Origin: Baylisascaris procyonis
Lineage: Eukaryota > Nematoda > Chromadorea > Rhabditida > Ascarididae
Direction: 5' to 3'
DNA length: 64,000 nt
Assembly: GCA_037389465.1 (NCBI GenBank)
Contig: JAZARR010000033.1
Coordinates: 2,022,501-2,086,500 of the forward strand
In this document: positions 23,486 to 34,850 of the stretch, piece after piece
How the letters are laid out: every line of letters starts with the position of its first letter
How positions within the stretch are numbered: the stretch's first letter is position 1
Notes under the pieces: generated by a model
Databases searched by the model: none
What the model was told of the DNA's origin: nothing
What the model saw: the letters and a program-made list of their open reading frames with translations, nothing else
Made by a program: the position numbers and the translations under genes

Positions 23486-26400
23486 GGGATATCTCTCGCT
23501 TTTACTTTTGTTCCAGGAATATAGTCAGTTATTGCGGAAATGTTTCTTTTTCTCTCTTTTCTAGTTTTTATTACAGGTCTTTTTATTTTGATCTCTTCTT
23601 TCATGAACCACTATTTTCAAAATTAGACCTAATTGATTTAATGACTCCTAAAGGGTTAAAATCAGTGGCCGCCGTTGTTGAGTGAACTTTTTCAAAAATT
23701 CGTGCAAGGAATCTCTGTTTCTCCAGTTCTTTTTTTTCAATCCTCTTTGTTTTAGTAGTGGAAGGTTCTTGCTTTGTGTTGAAAATATTCATCCTTTTTT
23801 CTTCTCAGAAAACTTGTTTACTTTGAGGGTTATGATTGTAGTCTGGCTATTGTGCAATTGAGTTTTATGGTGCTCTTAGAATGCCGCACGAAATTTCGAT
23901 TTCTATTGTTTCGTTGAATAATTTTGGTGTCGTTTATTGGTACGCGCTATTTGGGATATGTGATACCAATATGGGCGGGAATGTCTGATTGGAGAGGAAC
24001 GGAATCTTTTATCTCTATGGGAGACGGCAAAACTGCAAGGAGAACATTGCACTGAAGATCGATTTAAACATTCATGATGCTTCATTCAACTACTTTCGCG
24101 AGCATGTAGAGCGGTGAAAGAAACGCTTTCTCGGATGCTTGTAGCTGAAAGGTTTTATGACTTTAAAATAGAAGGCGAAGTTTTAATTTAACAGTGTCAT
24201 CTTCACGAATATATTTGCCGATTGTTAACGAGGAAATGCCTTTGTTGAATAGGAACGGGGGAGCGGGAGTGACTGAAGGCAATCCGTTCAGTCTGCTGTT
24301 ATTTTGGTTTCGCGGTTCTTAGTTGTAGTAGAGTGAGAATTTGAATACTAAATGTTGTACACCTCACATCTCTTTAGCGAGCTTCAGATAAGTAATGTTT
24401 CTTCAATCTATTTTTTGCACTATTTCCTCTCTACCCTTCTTCCCTCCCTCCGCCCCCACTATTTCCCTCCATCTTTTTCCACTCAGCCACTGTGGCGACC
24501 ACTATACATACTTTTCAGCGCTTCTTCTTCTCGGTCCCTCGGTCTTTATTTCTCATGTTTTCAATAAAATTTATTCATTCCGAGGTTGCAGGCAATGCTT
24601 TGTGGAAAAAAATGGTGGCAATTTATGCACGTTTGCGATGCACACTCAGAGATATGCATTCCTTTGATATGCTGGATTGCAGGAATGTTTAACATAGGAA
24701 TTGAATACGCTGTCCTTTCAGTTTTCAAACCTTCGGTGACGAACTGCTAAGGCTAGCCAGTTGTGAAGGAAGTGGGAAAAGTGAACTGCGTCGTTGTCAG
24801 TAATACGAAAATTAAATGATTGGAAGTGAGGAATTAAGCGTTTCCAGAAATGTGGTCACGTTTATAATGAATGCCGAAAAGGATTGATGTTTTTATGGCG
24901 CCGCTTTTCATTTCTCTGTAAAACTTGTCCAAGCGTTCCTTTAAAGCACTCAAAATATCTTGTGAAATGACTATATGATTGGTTATTTTCATTGTTGCTA
25001 TTGGGCAATTCCTCCATCACACGTGTGAACTCTCTTCTATACCTCTATGTTAAATGCCAACACCCTTCCGCCATCCAGTCCGTTCATGGTTTGTTGAATA
25101 ACACGATCTTGGAGAGTGTGAGATGTAAAAGCCAATTTCCTTACAGTATATTGGGAGGTGAGTTGGCCTACACGCTGAGCATCGAATATGGCTTCTCACA
25201 TTCTTATGTGCTGTCGTTTGCTAAATGTGGGCGGCAGTATTTGTTGATTTATTCAGTAATGCCCACACATTGTCTGTTAAATAGCTAGACGAATAAAAGT
25301 TTTTCCACCAAGTTCGATATATTTGTTTCACTGCTTCGGGTCGATAACCTCCACGTCGTATCAGCTCGACTTCTTTCTCACTTTTACATATAATGGTGTT
25401 GTGATGTATTTGCTGTATATGATTGTTGCAGGAAACCGAGCGGAACGATTCATATACGTTAAACGCAATGCCTATTAATATCTATTCCCGTTTGCTAGAA
25501 AGAAGCCTTTGTTTGGTTCATTTAGTCAGAAAAAAAAATTCGGCAGAGAATGTCTGGAAATAATCCAAGCACACCAACTAAAGGCATAAGCGGGATTTAG
25601 ATGGCCTCAGATTGAAACTCGATTTTTATTCGGCTTCCTATTTTGTTTCGGATAGCCTTCACATTAGAATTTTAGATTGTTTCGGGTTCTAATGTTTCGA
25701 ATTTCTGGAAAAGAGGTGCAAATTTCAGAAGATTCATGTTCACATATTTTTGCTGTGCAAGTTTCATTAGTTAGTTTTTTTTTGAGAGAGAGAGACATGT
25801 TTGAAATTTTTTGTAGACGCAAACGTTTGTCAACTATGGGTTCGGTTGAAGGAACATATTAATACTGTAGATTTTTGGAGGTTTTTGGAACGGTTCTATT
25901 TAGGTAAGCTGTTTCTTTCCAAGATTTCAGTAACACGCAGTAGCAGTTGCAAAGTGTGGGTGGGGGTCGCCTTTTCGAAATTTTGATCAGAAAGGTTGGA
26001 GAGGGAATTTTCATCTAAGTATGGATTATTTCCTGTGCCCGGAGAGTGGAAGTGGTAAGGAGTTTACTGAGTGATGGTTTTATTCGAGGTATTACGGTGT
26101 TTTATAGCATTTGCCTCGCTTGAAACAGTGTTTTCATGGCGCCATGTCTGCATAAGCCACCGTTCATCATTTAGATTGGTTAGGTCGGTGCCACAACTTT
26201 ACCTTTTCGGATTTCCTAACCCCAACATGCCACCGTCGAGAAATCAAAGTTTAGATCCTGTGCCTCATTCCAAACTCCTACGTGCCAGCTGCTCACTTCT
26301 CTCTTTACTGCCGTTACAATATCTCTGCCTTAAAACACGTATGGCCAGAATTTTTCTGGTACACATTTTATAAGTTGCTGATTCGGAAATTCTTTTTTTT

Positions 26401-28160
26401 TTATGGGTCGGGTATTTTGACGTTGTAAGCCGTCTAGATGGGACTTTTGCGTTTCTGGACAGTGATGCGCGCAAAGTGCACGCTGTGCAATTTCGGATTC
26501 ACTTGAGAATTTTAGTGAATTGATACAGTTTACCGCTAAAAAGACTGCAATCGGCAATATGGAGAGAGGGTCGCCAGGTCAAATTTTTCGATACCTAGGT
26601 GGTTTTTAATATCCAGCAAGTTTCCAAATATCCATCAGTGAAGATCGAAATGATGGGATAGCTGTCAAACATGTGAGTTTATTGAAGAATAGTCGCCGCT
26701 TGTGCACGATCGCCGTCATCATTTGTGAGCGTGAAAGTTGCAGCGACAGTGTAAACCATTCAGCGCATTTAAGCAGTTGTCATTCCATTAAGAGATGCAA
26801 GTTTGTTATATCATCAGGCCATCTCAAAGTTTCCATCAACAGTGACGTGCGCTGTAATGAGAAAAAATGGTTACTGCCAAAAGTGCATTATGTAAGTTTT
26901 GCAGCAATTAAGAAATATTCGGCTTTTTTCAGCATTTTCATTTGTACACTTCTAGCCATGGCCACCCACGAAGCGTGCTGAATTGATGTAGAGAGGGGCG
27001 CAGTGGTTAAAATGCTAGGTTGGTGCTTATATGGTGCGGGTTTGATTTCGTACTTAAATCGTTTGGTAATGGGCTACAACTGCTAAAGAGCGTTATCCTG
27101 ATCTTATGCATCTGCAGTGTATTGTGGTTTCTTTTGATTTCCAGAACTATACGGTTGCACCGTATGTTTCTTTCTATGCGTAGCATAGTAATTACCTTAA
27201 CAGTCGTCTGATTGTGATAGAAACGGGTACATGAAATGGGCACTTGGAGTGGTTAAGTTTTAATTTGAACTAACACTGGCGCGACTAAGGGGCCTTATGC
27301 TTATTTGCACTTAGTCCGTAACCGCAAATTTATGGTTTAGCCTCAGTTTCACTCTTTGACCTAAGCTGCATTCAGTTACTTATTAAAATTACTTGAGCAA
27401 ATTCTGCCTAGTGTTATTGGCATCATCCAGCCTCAGAGGTTTTATTTTCTTTATTGTTTCCGTCTGTGAACAGTTTGCATAATCTGTTTAAAGCGTTATT
27501 CTGTAGGATAGTTTAACGTTTACTTGATAACTAGCCATAGTTCGATTACTGACTTTCTAGGTGTTACTCGGCGTTTTGCACAGAACTTAACCACTCGAGT
27601 CATTCGTTCATTAATCTCTGCATGTCACCTTCAGTGAGTGCACTTCCACTACGCGTTCATCGCTGTAGCACTGAGCTACTGGGTGTACAGAAAGAAACGG
27701 ACGGACCAGCGCAATACTTGTTGGAAATGCTGTAGTTGCTGAATCGCTTTGCTGTGATTCATATCTCAGTAAAATTTCTTTGAAAAAGTTGTATTCTCTG
27801 CAAGAGTCTACCATATGCACTATAGTTGGCTTTTGGTGAGTGAGGGGGAGAATAGGTAGTGGGTATCGGTATGGGAAATTTGTAGAAGCATTGACTTGTG
27901 ATGGACCGCTAGCGTGAAAGTCGCTGATCACCTGCTGTTTGCACCTAAGTGTGTAATGAGGAACAAGCGATGTAATTAATAATTTAATGAGGCTTTTTGT
28001 ATTTCTGTTTTTACGTTTACAATATGCAGCCTTCCAGTTGTGTCATCTCTACAGTAAATATGCCTTCATCGCTTTTGCAAAACAACTCTGTAACTGATTT
28101 TAGTTGGCAAGGAAGTCGTAACATTCATTAATCATTTAATAGAGAGAAAACTGAAATCTT
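23486..28160. other. Intergenic region between ttx-7 and the dynein light chain gene
   Basis: No gene recognised in 4.7 kb. The first AATAAA on the + strand that I noted after ttx-7 is at about 24563. A C-rich stretch (24430-24500) and a short frame at 24992-25285 followed by AATAAA at 25293 are open but unsupported. A tRNA-like repeat head lies at 26993-27060. Confidence 0.5.
26993..27060 (+). repeat. tRNA-derived SINE-like head
   Basis: GGCGCAGTGGTTAAAATGC resembles an internal Pol III A box, and GCGGGTTTGATTTCG, about 30 bases further on, resembles a B box. No cloverleaf with paired acceptor ends forms, so this is a tRNA-derived repeat rather than a tRNA gene. Related heads occur near 54870 and 60580. 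Confidence 0.45.
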
Positions 28161-28212
28161 CTCGAACATGCCGATGGAGGTGCTGTTGAAAGTTTGTTTG
28201 CTCATTTGTTGT

Positions 28213-28222
28213 TGTCTTTCAG
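28213..28222 (+). promoter_or_regulatory. 3' splice acceptor before the first recognised DYNLT exon
   Basis: TGTCTTTCAG is a strong nematode acceptor. The ATG used for the annotated start lies 15 bases downstream, so trans-splicing here would give a protein beginning just before the conserved EVQTIAKE helix. Confidence 0.5.
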
Positions 28223-28237
28223 CTACACACACATCCA

Positions 28238-31200
28238 ATGAATCAAGAGGTGCAGACGATCGCGAAAGAGGTATTTTGTTTTGTTTTGTTTTTTGTTTTT
28301 TTTAAATGACGGAACGTTCCGCTAACGATACGTTTTTAATTGGGCGAGAGATGAATTTTATTTTCTTCGCGGTGCATAGCTGTGCTGAATTTGCAGCAGA
28401 GTGTAACATGTATTTTCGATGGCGTTGCAAAGAGTGCTTAATATGCCCACTTCCGCATAGAGATTTCGATTCGCTGATTTGCTTGATTTTGAAAAATGTT
28501 TGCGCAATGCCAAGCCTGCTCACGTAAATCTTACAGTGAGTGCGATCACTGGGAACACTCGTCAATGAGTTGTGATTTTGTTGCATACCGAATTGCTTTG
28601 TTGATTAGGCAGTTTATTTGACCTCACACCACCTTTCCAAAGGAAGCCCATGGTATTTATGGAATGCTGTTACAGTGAAATAAAAGGTCAAACATTGCGC
28701 GCATTCAAGTTAAGTGGACTTATCGCGGAGGTGGATTGACATAACTAGCTAGTGATTTTTTGGTCGCTATTGCGAAGAATCGGCGATTAGCTTTGATGCA
28801 AAACAATAGAAAGAAAATATCACCATCTGGCGTTATTGGTTGTTTTATTGCTTTCATTTATGGGCGATGAAGTGCTTAGCAGACGATTGATAAGGGAAAT
28901 AAGGTATGTGGTATTTGTTGACGAAGATGTGCAATGTGGTGATGTTGACAGGCGTTGGATACAATAATTGGTAATAATGCTTACCAACATTTGATGACGA
29001 ATCAGTGGAGTCAGCAAGCGGTTGAGACGATCACCACCAATCTCGTAAAGCTGAATAAACCCTATAAGTACATTGGTGGGTTGCCTACTGCTCTTAATTG
29101 ACATGTTTATTGCTGTTGTTGTTGCTAGTTGTTGTAATGCATATGATGATACGAAATATACACTTAGTTATTACACCGTTGGGACAAGCTGAATGATATA
29201 ATTAGTAACGTGTTGAAGAGAGGCCGACGGAATGGTCAAATTTCTCTAAAGTTTCTTCTTTATAAGTTTTTTAGAGGGATTCCGTTTGCAGGTTTCTTTT
29301 TTTATATCTCCAGCATCATGATTGTCACTGAATCTTTGGTTATTTTCTTGTTTACTGTGTTTGTGCCATATACCTTTTTTTGCTCAATTTTTGCATCGCA
29401 AGCTGAAGACTGCGTCCCTCAAAAGTCCTGCTTATGCTTTTGACTGTAGGTAAATAACGAACGAATAATGACCACTTACGGTTAGGGCTGGGAAAGGCGT
29501 TTTTTTCGTGAATTTTTCAAACTTCATGCCTTCTTTTCTGTCAGTAAGTAATCGTGGTTTCTGCGGTGTCGTTATTTAGCTCAACTTCGCACTGCCTTAC
29601 TTTATGGGGCCCTGTCGTCAGTTTTTGCCCTCTTATCGTATGCCTCGTCGTTGCGTACCGTACGTCGTTACAGCCGGGTGCGAGTAGAGACATGATGCAA
29701 AAAGGAATGATAAGGGAGTGCTCGTTAAAGATAATGAGCTGCGGAGACTCGGCGCTAGTTGCAGAAGAGATGCGACAGTATCTATTATGGGCGTTCCAAA
29801 GATTATCGGAGCGCTAGGGGAAGCAAAGAGATTCAAAGCAATGGAGTTCACCTTAAACACATCATTTCAACATCGATGCAACTTACATTGCAACAGGGCT
29901 CATTTAAGAAGGGAACAAGGTTTCTCCTTTAAAATGTGGTCTTGGTTCTCACTGATGGGCAATTTTTTGATCATGGTCGAATGCCTTAACTTTTCTTCTG
30001 GAAGTATAAGGGATGGGTCTGTTCGGTGTAGACAGATTGGAAGTTCTCAGAACAGATTTTCTGAGACGAAACGATTTTTAAATTGGCATGACAAGGGAGC
30101 TCCTCAGAACTTAAATTTCTCTGGATATTAGAGGAAGATGATTTGTTTTTCGCTATGGCCAGTCGTTGAACTAAGTCCAACTCTGGCTACATGCATCAGG
30201 ACATAGAAAGACGAAGCAAAGGAGATCTCGAAGGATTTGTAAAATCAATTTCAGTGACTTGCGTCATTATGCAGACGAACGCGGGTGCTGGGTTGAGTGT
30301 TTCGAGTACATGCTATTGGGACAAAACTACTGACCGTATGCTTTTTATTCATTTGTTTTTGAGTCGTTTTTTTTTTTAATATTACCTTAGTGCGTCAGTC
30401 GTTAATGGTAGCAAAGCTGCCCTGTAGGAGAAGCATTGAGAAAGTTAACCCACGATACAATGCATTGTTGTGAATTGAACGAGGTCACCCAAAAGCGTTA
30501 GGGCCCCTCCCCTACCTCAAAAAGAAACTCTCCAAAAGTCACAATATGGATGTGCTTCACTCTGTTTAGTTGTATGATGTTTGGCCTTAGTCTGAGGTGT
30601 TGTCGGGTGTGTGGAAGAAGGAAGAGTTTAATGTGTTGGTGGGGTTGAGGATAAACGTTGCATCTGATGTTGCACCTTGCAGCTCAATAGCCTTAAATGC
30701 ATTTCGTAAATATATGTGGGATAATTTATTTTACATATGTGGAAGGCATATATGCAGTTTGCAGCCATAATTAACAGCAAATACCTATCGTTGAAGCGCA
30801 CTGAGAGAATGTTGAGAAATTGGTTACTTGCCAGCATTTTTCGTAACATCAGTTTATGGCGGAGCAATATTCTCGTTCGACCACTCCCTTCTCTCCTGTT
30901 CACTCATTAAGTTTGTTTCCAGAAAACTGACCAAAGTGCGGAAATTGCTGATTCTGTTTTCATTAGTAACATTTTTTTGTTTTCTTTCGGTATCGGAGAT
31001 TTTTCAGATATTGCTACCTTGCCTTGCTAGATCCCATGAAGTCTAATACCCTCCCTGATCTGGATGTCCTGAGCAAGCTTATCAGCGGGTCTGCAGTTGG
31101 ATAAATATAGAGGTTTGCATGACATGACGAAAGAAAACTTGCGATGTGCAGAAGATTGCTTTGTAAAGTAGTAGGTGAATGTCGGAAGAAAAGGGTTTCA

Positions 31201-31611
31201 TGAGTAGCCAAAGAGCTGGTTTGATTCTTAGTGCTTCGTAACTGTTTCGTATTTTTTACATATTAATGTAAATTTGCATTACTCAAACAGTGGTAAACGA
31301 AAGTAATACTAAGACGAGTGACTGTTATACGAGATGGACGTGTTTAGAGTCGTTCACCGTGCGATGGGAGAATAAATCGGTGGTGACAATAGTCAATGTG
31401 TTCGCGGTGGCCATCTGAAAGATTGCGGACGAAGCCGCTCTCGCTTCGAAGTTCACTCTCTCTCTCTCTTTCTCTCTCTTAATTTTTTTTCTTTTCCTAC
31501 TCTCGATTTCTTTTTTGCTTGCTTTTTCTCCCACTCTAAACAATGTAAATAGGTGCCAGCCTGGTTGTGGTTCAAGCCACAGTGCGGGTGTTGGCTGCAC
31601 CTGTCAGAAAC

Positions 31612-31645
<34 letters not shown>

Positions 31646-33668
31646 TTCTTTCATCGCGATCCGCTTTTTCAATCGTTTGCGCTGTCAGGTTTGTTGAATA
31701 ATTATTAGTATTGATTGTTCTCATTTCAGTGAACATCGTATCTTTTTAAATGCTAGATATTTTGTCATATTTGCATTGCATATTCGCAAATTTGTTCTTT
31801 TTTGGTACGACAAGTTTTATATGTCTGTTGAGGCTTCACTTCAGTTCTAATTGATTTTGATGAAATTGGCTGATTGTTCTCAAATGTTACTGCGGAAAGA
31901 AAAGTTGCCCGCGAAATGTATATACTCTCTATAATCTTTGTAAGCTTCTATCTTTCTCTGTCTATCTCTCTCTCTCCCTCTCTTTCTCTGGCAGTATATT
32001 TATGCCCCTTCTAGGAAGTAGCTAACGCTGGTAACCTCCTGTTCTGAATATAAGTCCCATCTCAGACTTAAATGTCGTTGTTCGACGTATTGAAGGTGGA
32101 CTGAAATAAAAACGGCCAGCAAATTTGAGGTACGAGAATATGTCAGCAGCATGGAAGTGGTTTTTTTGAACTGTTATATCCCCACTATGCTTCCTTGAAC
32201 GTATGTGGCGTTCTTTCCATTCGCTTTTGAATGTGCATCCATTCTGAAAATGGTTAACTTTCCTCCTTCTAATGTACGTCTCTTTTAGAAAGTTGCGAAT
32301 GTTGTGAGCCTAAGGCTTGTAGGGGAGAATGTGTAGTGACCGATGCGAGGTTTGACATGTTGCATTGTTTTGCAAAATTTCATTTGTCCAGTGGTTAATA
32401 GTAAAATTTCATAAAATCTTTCTAAAAACTAGCGGAACAGATCCATGAGGTTGCTGTTCTTGCAAAGAGCGCCGACCTTGGTCTTCCTCAGCTTCGATCG
32501 TTGATGAGGGGATATTGTATGCTTGCTCACTCATTAATCCTCCACTTTTATAGCTTTTCTTCTCCATGGAAAGCTTGGTATACCTACCAGACAAGCGTCT
32601 ATATATGGGGGAGTGTTAATTGCTCAAGTAAAGAATTTTTATATTTTTAACCATGTAATGTGACCTGCATGGATGGTTGTGCGCACGTATTTACAATAAC
32701 CTGGTGTGTATAAAATTTTTTGGTGGTGGGTAGGGGGGAGGGGTAGGGTAGGGTGGGGAAGGTAAACGGCAAAGAGGTTCATTTACGTAGCGCTGTATGT
32801 GAGATGATTTACTCGATGAAATGGTTGCGTTGAGTTTCTTGCCGCTATTTGTGTGCCTTTCGTATGCATTTCTGTTGGCTTCAGTGTCGCGGGTATTGCA
32901 TTTGCATGAATACTCGCCATGACTTCGTTCCAATTTCAGAAATGTTACTGCTCTATGTCTGTACCGGAAAGGGGAACATAGTGGTACCAGTTATTCGGCG
33001 TTGTGCACCCCTGGAATGTGTTTACAGGTGTGCTTGTCCTGAACAGTGAATTTGGTATTGTGGTTGCAATGAATCAAGTGTTTGAGGAAATAGCATTATT
33101 GTATGCTTTGTACATTCAGTGGACGACGCGTTTTTTGGAATACCGTTTTTACTAGCTGCTTAGTTGCAAGTATAGAGTGGATATTGCTACGTAAAACTAC
33201 AAGCATCATACTTTGGGTTGCGTTAGCGGCTTATCGCCACAGTAATTTCCTCTTGAACAGCGTTCTTCGAATGTACACTTACTAACATTAGCAACTTTTA
33301 TTGCTTGAAGTGAATGTTTCTGAAGATATTGTCCTACTTTGCAGTATCGACTTTCGAAGACTGATTGTACATTTTTCTTCCTTTGCTTGCAGGTTTCATC
33401 CGGTTTCTTCATACGTTCATCTGATGGGAATGTCTTTTTATAATCAACGTAAAGCATATCGTTGCTAGTTACCTTTCGAGATGTCCCTTTGTCGTGGGGT
33501 TGCGTTCTGAGGCATCCGCAGATGCCTTCCAGCGATGAAGATCAGTGGACAGGAAGTGTTTCCATGAAGAGTATAGAAAATAGTGCATGTAAAAATGAAA
33601 CGGTAACGATGGGTGTGCTAGCCTTTCGTTTTAGAGAGTGCACATGTGTGGAGTATATGTTCATGTAA
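28238..33668 (+). CDS. Tctex-type dynein light chain (DYNLT), three solid exons plus a tentative last exon
   Basis: Solid exons: 28238-28270 (the exon opens at 28223), 28952-29075 and 30255-30335. Phases agree and give EVQTIAKE|ALDTIIGNNAYQH ... VKLNKPYKYI|VTCVIMQTNAGAGLSVSST then CYWDKTTD. This is the DYNLT1/3 core: EVSNIVKE, G-NAYQH, NQW, KLNKPFKYIVTCVIMQ, STCFWD. The protein is a dimeric dynein subunit that binds the intermediate chain and adapts cargo. The usual C-terminal strand (TVRWENKTMYCIVSAFGL) is not found intact. The only phase-compatible candidate I see is 33553-33668 (RSVSMKSIEN ... NETVTMGVLAF), which matches weakly. With it the product is 117 aa, against 113 in human. The N-terminus may also lack a short exon. 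A tiny upstream one, ATG at 28168 with donor at 28180, would need a 43-nt intron. Family call firm; both ends uncertain. Confidence 0.8.
31617..31643. repeat. (GT)n microsatellite
   Basis: About thirteen GT units downstream of the third DYNLT exon, in the candidate intron. Pyrimidine (CT)n runs lie at about 31456-31480 and 31950-31990. Confidence 0.9.
32409..32594 (-). other. Antisense open frame, unassigned
   Basis: Sixty-one codons read minus-strand, including YTKLSMEKKSYKSGGLMSEQ and SLQEQQPHGSVPLVFRKIL, ending in TGA. The composition is protein-like, but no family, partner exon or clear splice sites were found. It may be a relic or chance. Confidence 0.2.
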
Positions 33669-34149
33669 ATTTCAAATTGTTGTGGCGTTCAGCGACAATA
33701 CGGCCGTTGTAACATTGTATATTTCGAGAGACGAATGTGCTACATAAAGTTTATTATTGATAGTGTTGTTGTACTTCTCAGCAATCATTTCGGCATTCCT
33801 TCCCATTACGGATTGTGTTTCCTTAACTAAAGTTGCAGTTGAAGTGTGGCTCGAAATTTTCTTTTGTGAATGCTGGTTCGGAGCTGTCAACAGCTTGTAG
33901 GTTTGTATTTGTTACCTTCGCCCACCTCTGCAATCTAATTGCATTTGTGGCTCCTACAACGTCTACTATGCAACTTTTGCATGGAGGACATTTTCCATCG
34001 AGGGCATTGAAAGAGCTGTTAGGGCTCGGGTCACCGGCAGAAATTCTTGGGCAAGTAGACAAGCATGGCACGGGAGCTAGTACAATATGAGTTTTACATT
34101 CGTGCTCATCGGATCATCCAGTTCCGAAAATTGCCGTTGAATACTAAAA

Positions 34150-34850
34150 CGTGAGCGATAATGTTTTAGCTTTTAGTGGGATCGACTGAACGTACAAGGC
34201 TGCTAAGAAAGATCCTTTTCCTGATTGGATTGGTTGTAAAATACCCTTTCACCTTCAAATTCTTAAGCACGTTCGAGCGTGCGCAACTGCCAATTTGATG
34301 GATCTCTTCAAAAGTTAGTGCAAGCATCTGTTGACACAGGTGCAGAGGTGCCCAAAAGGAGGGCATCAGAGCTGCAGACTTTGAACGAAGGTGAACGAGT
34401 GGAGACGCGAAAACAACGATCTCCAACGAAGCCATCAAGTAAAACTGCCTGTGGGGCATTGCGCTTCAAAATCCTAAGTGCTATCAGAAGCAGACTTGGA
34501 AGACATTTGCAATGAGTCTGTGGATGTGGTCCACGGTACCTCTTGAGATGCAACATGCAATGTTTTGTATTAAGTGGAGTCTACATAGTAATACGAGTGA
34601 TGTGGAGCCGCACCGAATAATGACAGCCATGGCTAAGTTCTGAAGGTATGTTCAGTGTGGGCAAGGTGGTCACAAGATCGGCGGTCGCAATCCAGATTGT
34701 TCGTTACCGTTTCAGACCTAATCCCTTTCTAGCATGCAGATTTCATCTTGAAATGAGGGGAGACTGCACCTTGATAAGAGACCTAGCAGATTCCATGATC
34801 ACGTGCCTCTCATCTAACAATAGAACTTTCTAAACCCACTTATAATAGAG
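34150..34850 (+). mobile_element. Degenerate retroelement fragment with a broken gag-type zinc knuckle
   Basis: At 34647-34700 the translation shows CGQGGHK flanked by the spacing of a CCHC knuckle (C-x2-C-x4-H-x4-C). The second Cys (34656) and the His (34671) are present, but the first position is Tyr (TAT) and the last is Arg (CGC), so the knuckle cannot bind zinc as is. A stop lies just upstream. The flanking frame 34279-34515 is basic and Gln/Arg-rich, like gag C-terminal regions. No LTRs, RT or integrase were recognised nearby. It looks like an old LTR-retrotransposon relic; assignment to a clade is not possible. Confidence 0.4.

Noticed and set aside
29554..30131. Open + frame with RRLGASCRRDATVSIMGVP between DYNLT exons 2 and 3
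   Set aside because: It lies inside a well-supported intron and no family is recognised. It may be a transposon relic but the evidence is too thin to call.
33830..34090. Open frames on both strands with Cys-rich content (CPPCKSC on the minus strand)
   Set aside because: No conserved domain and no consistent exon boundaries. Likely part of the degenerate transposon-like region.
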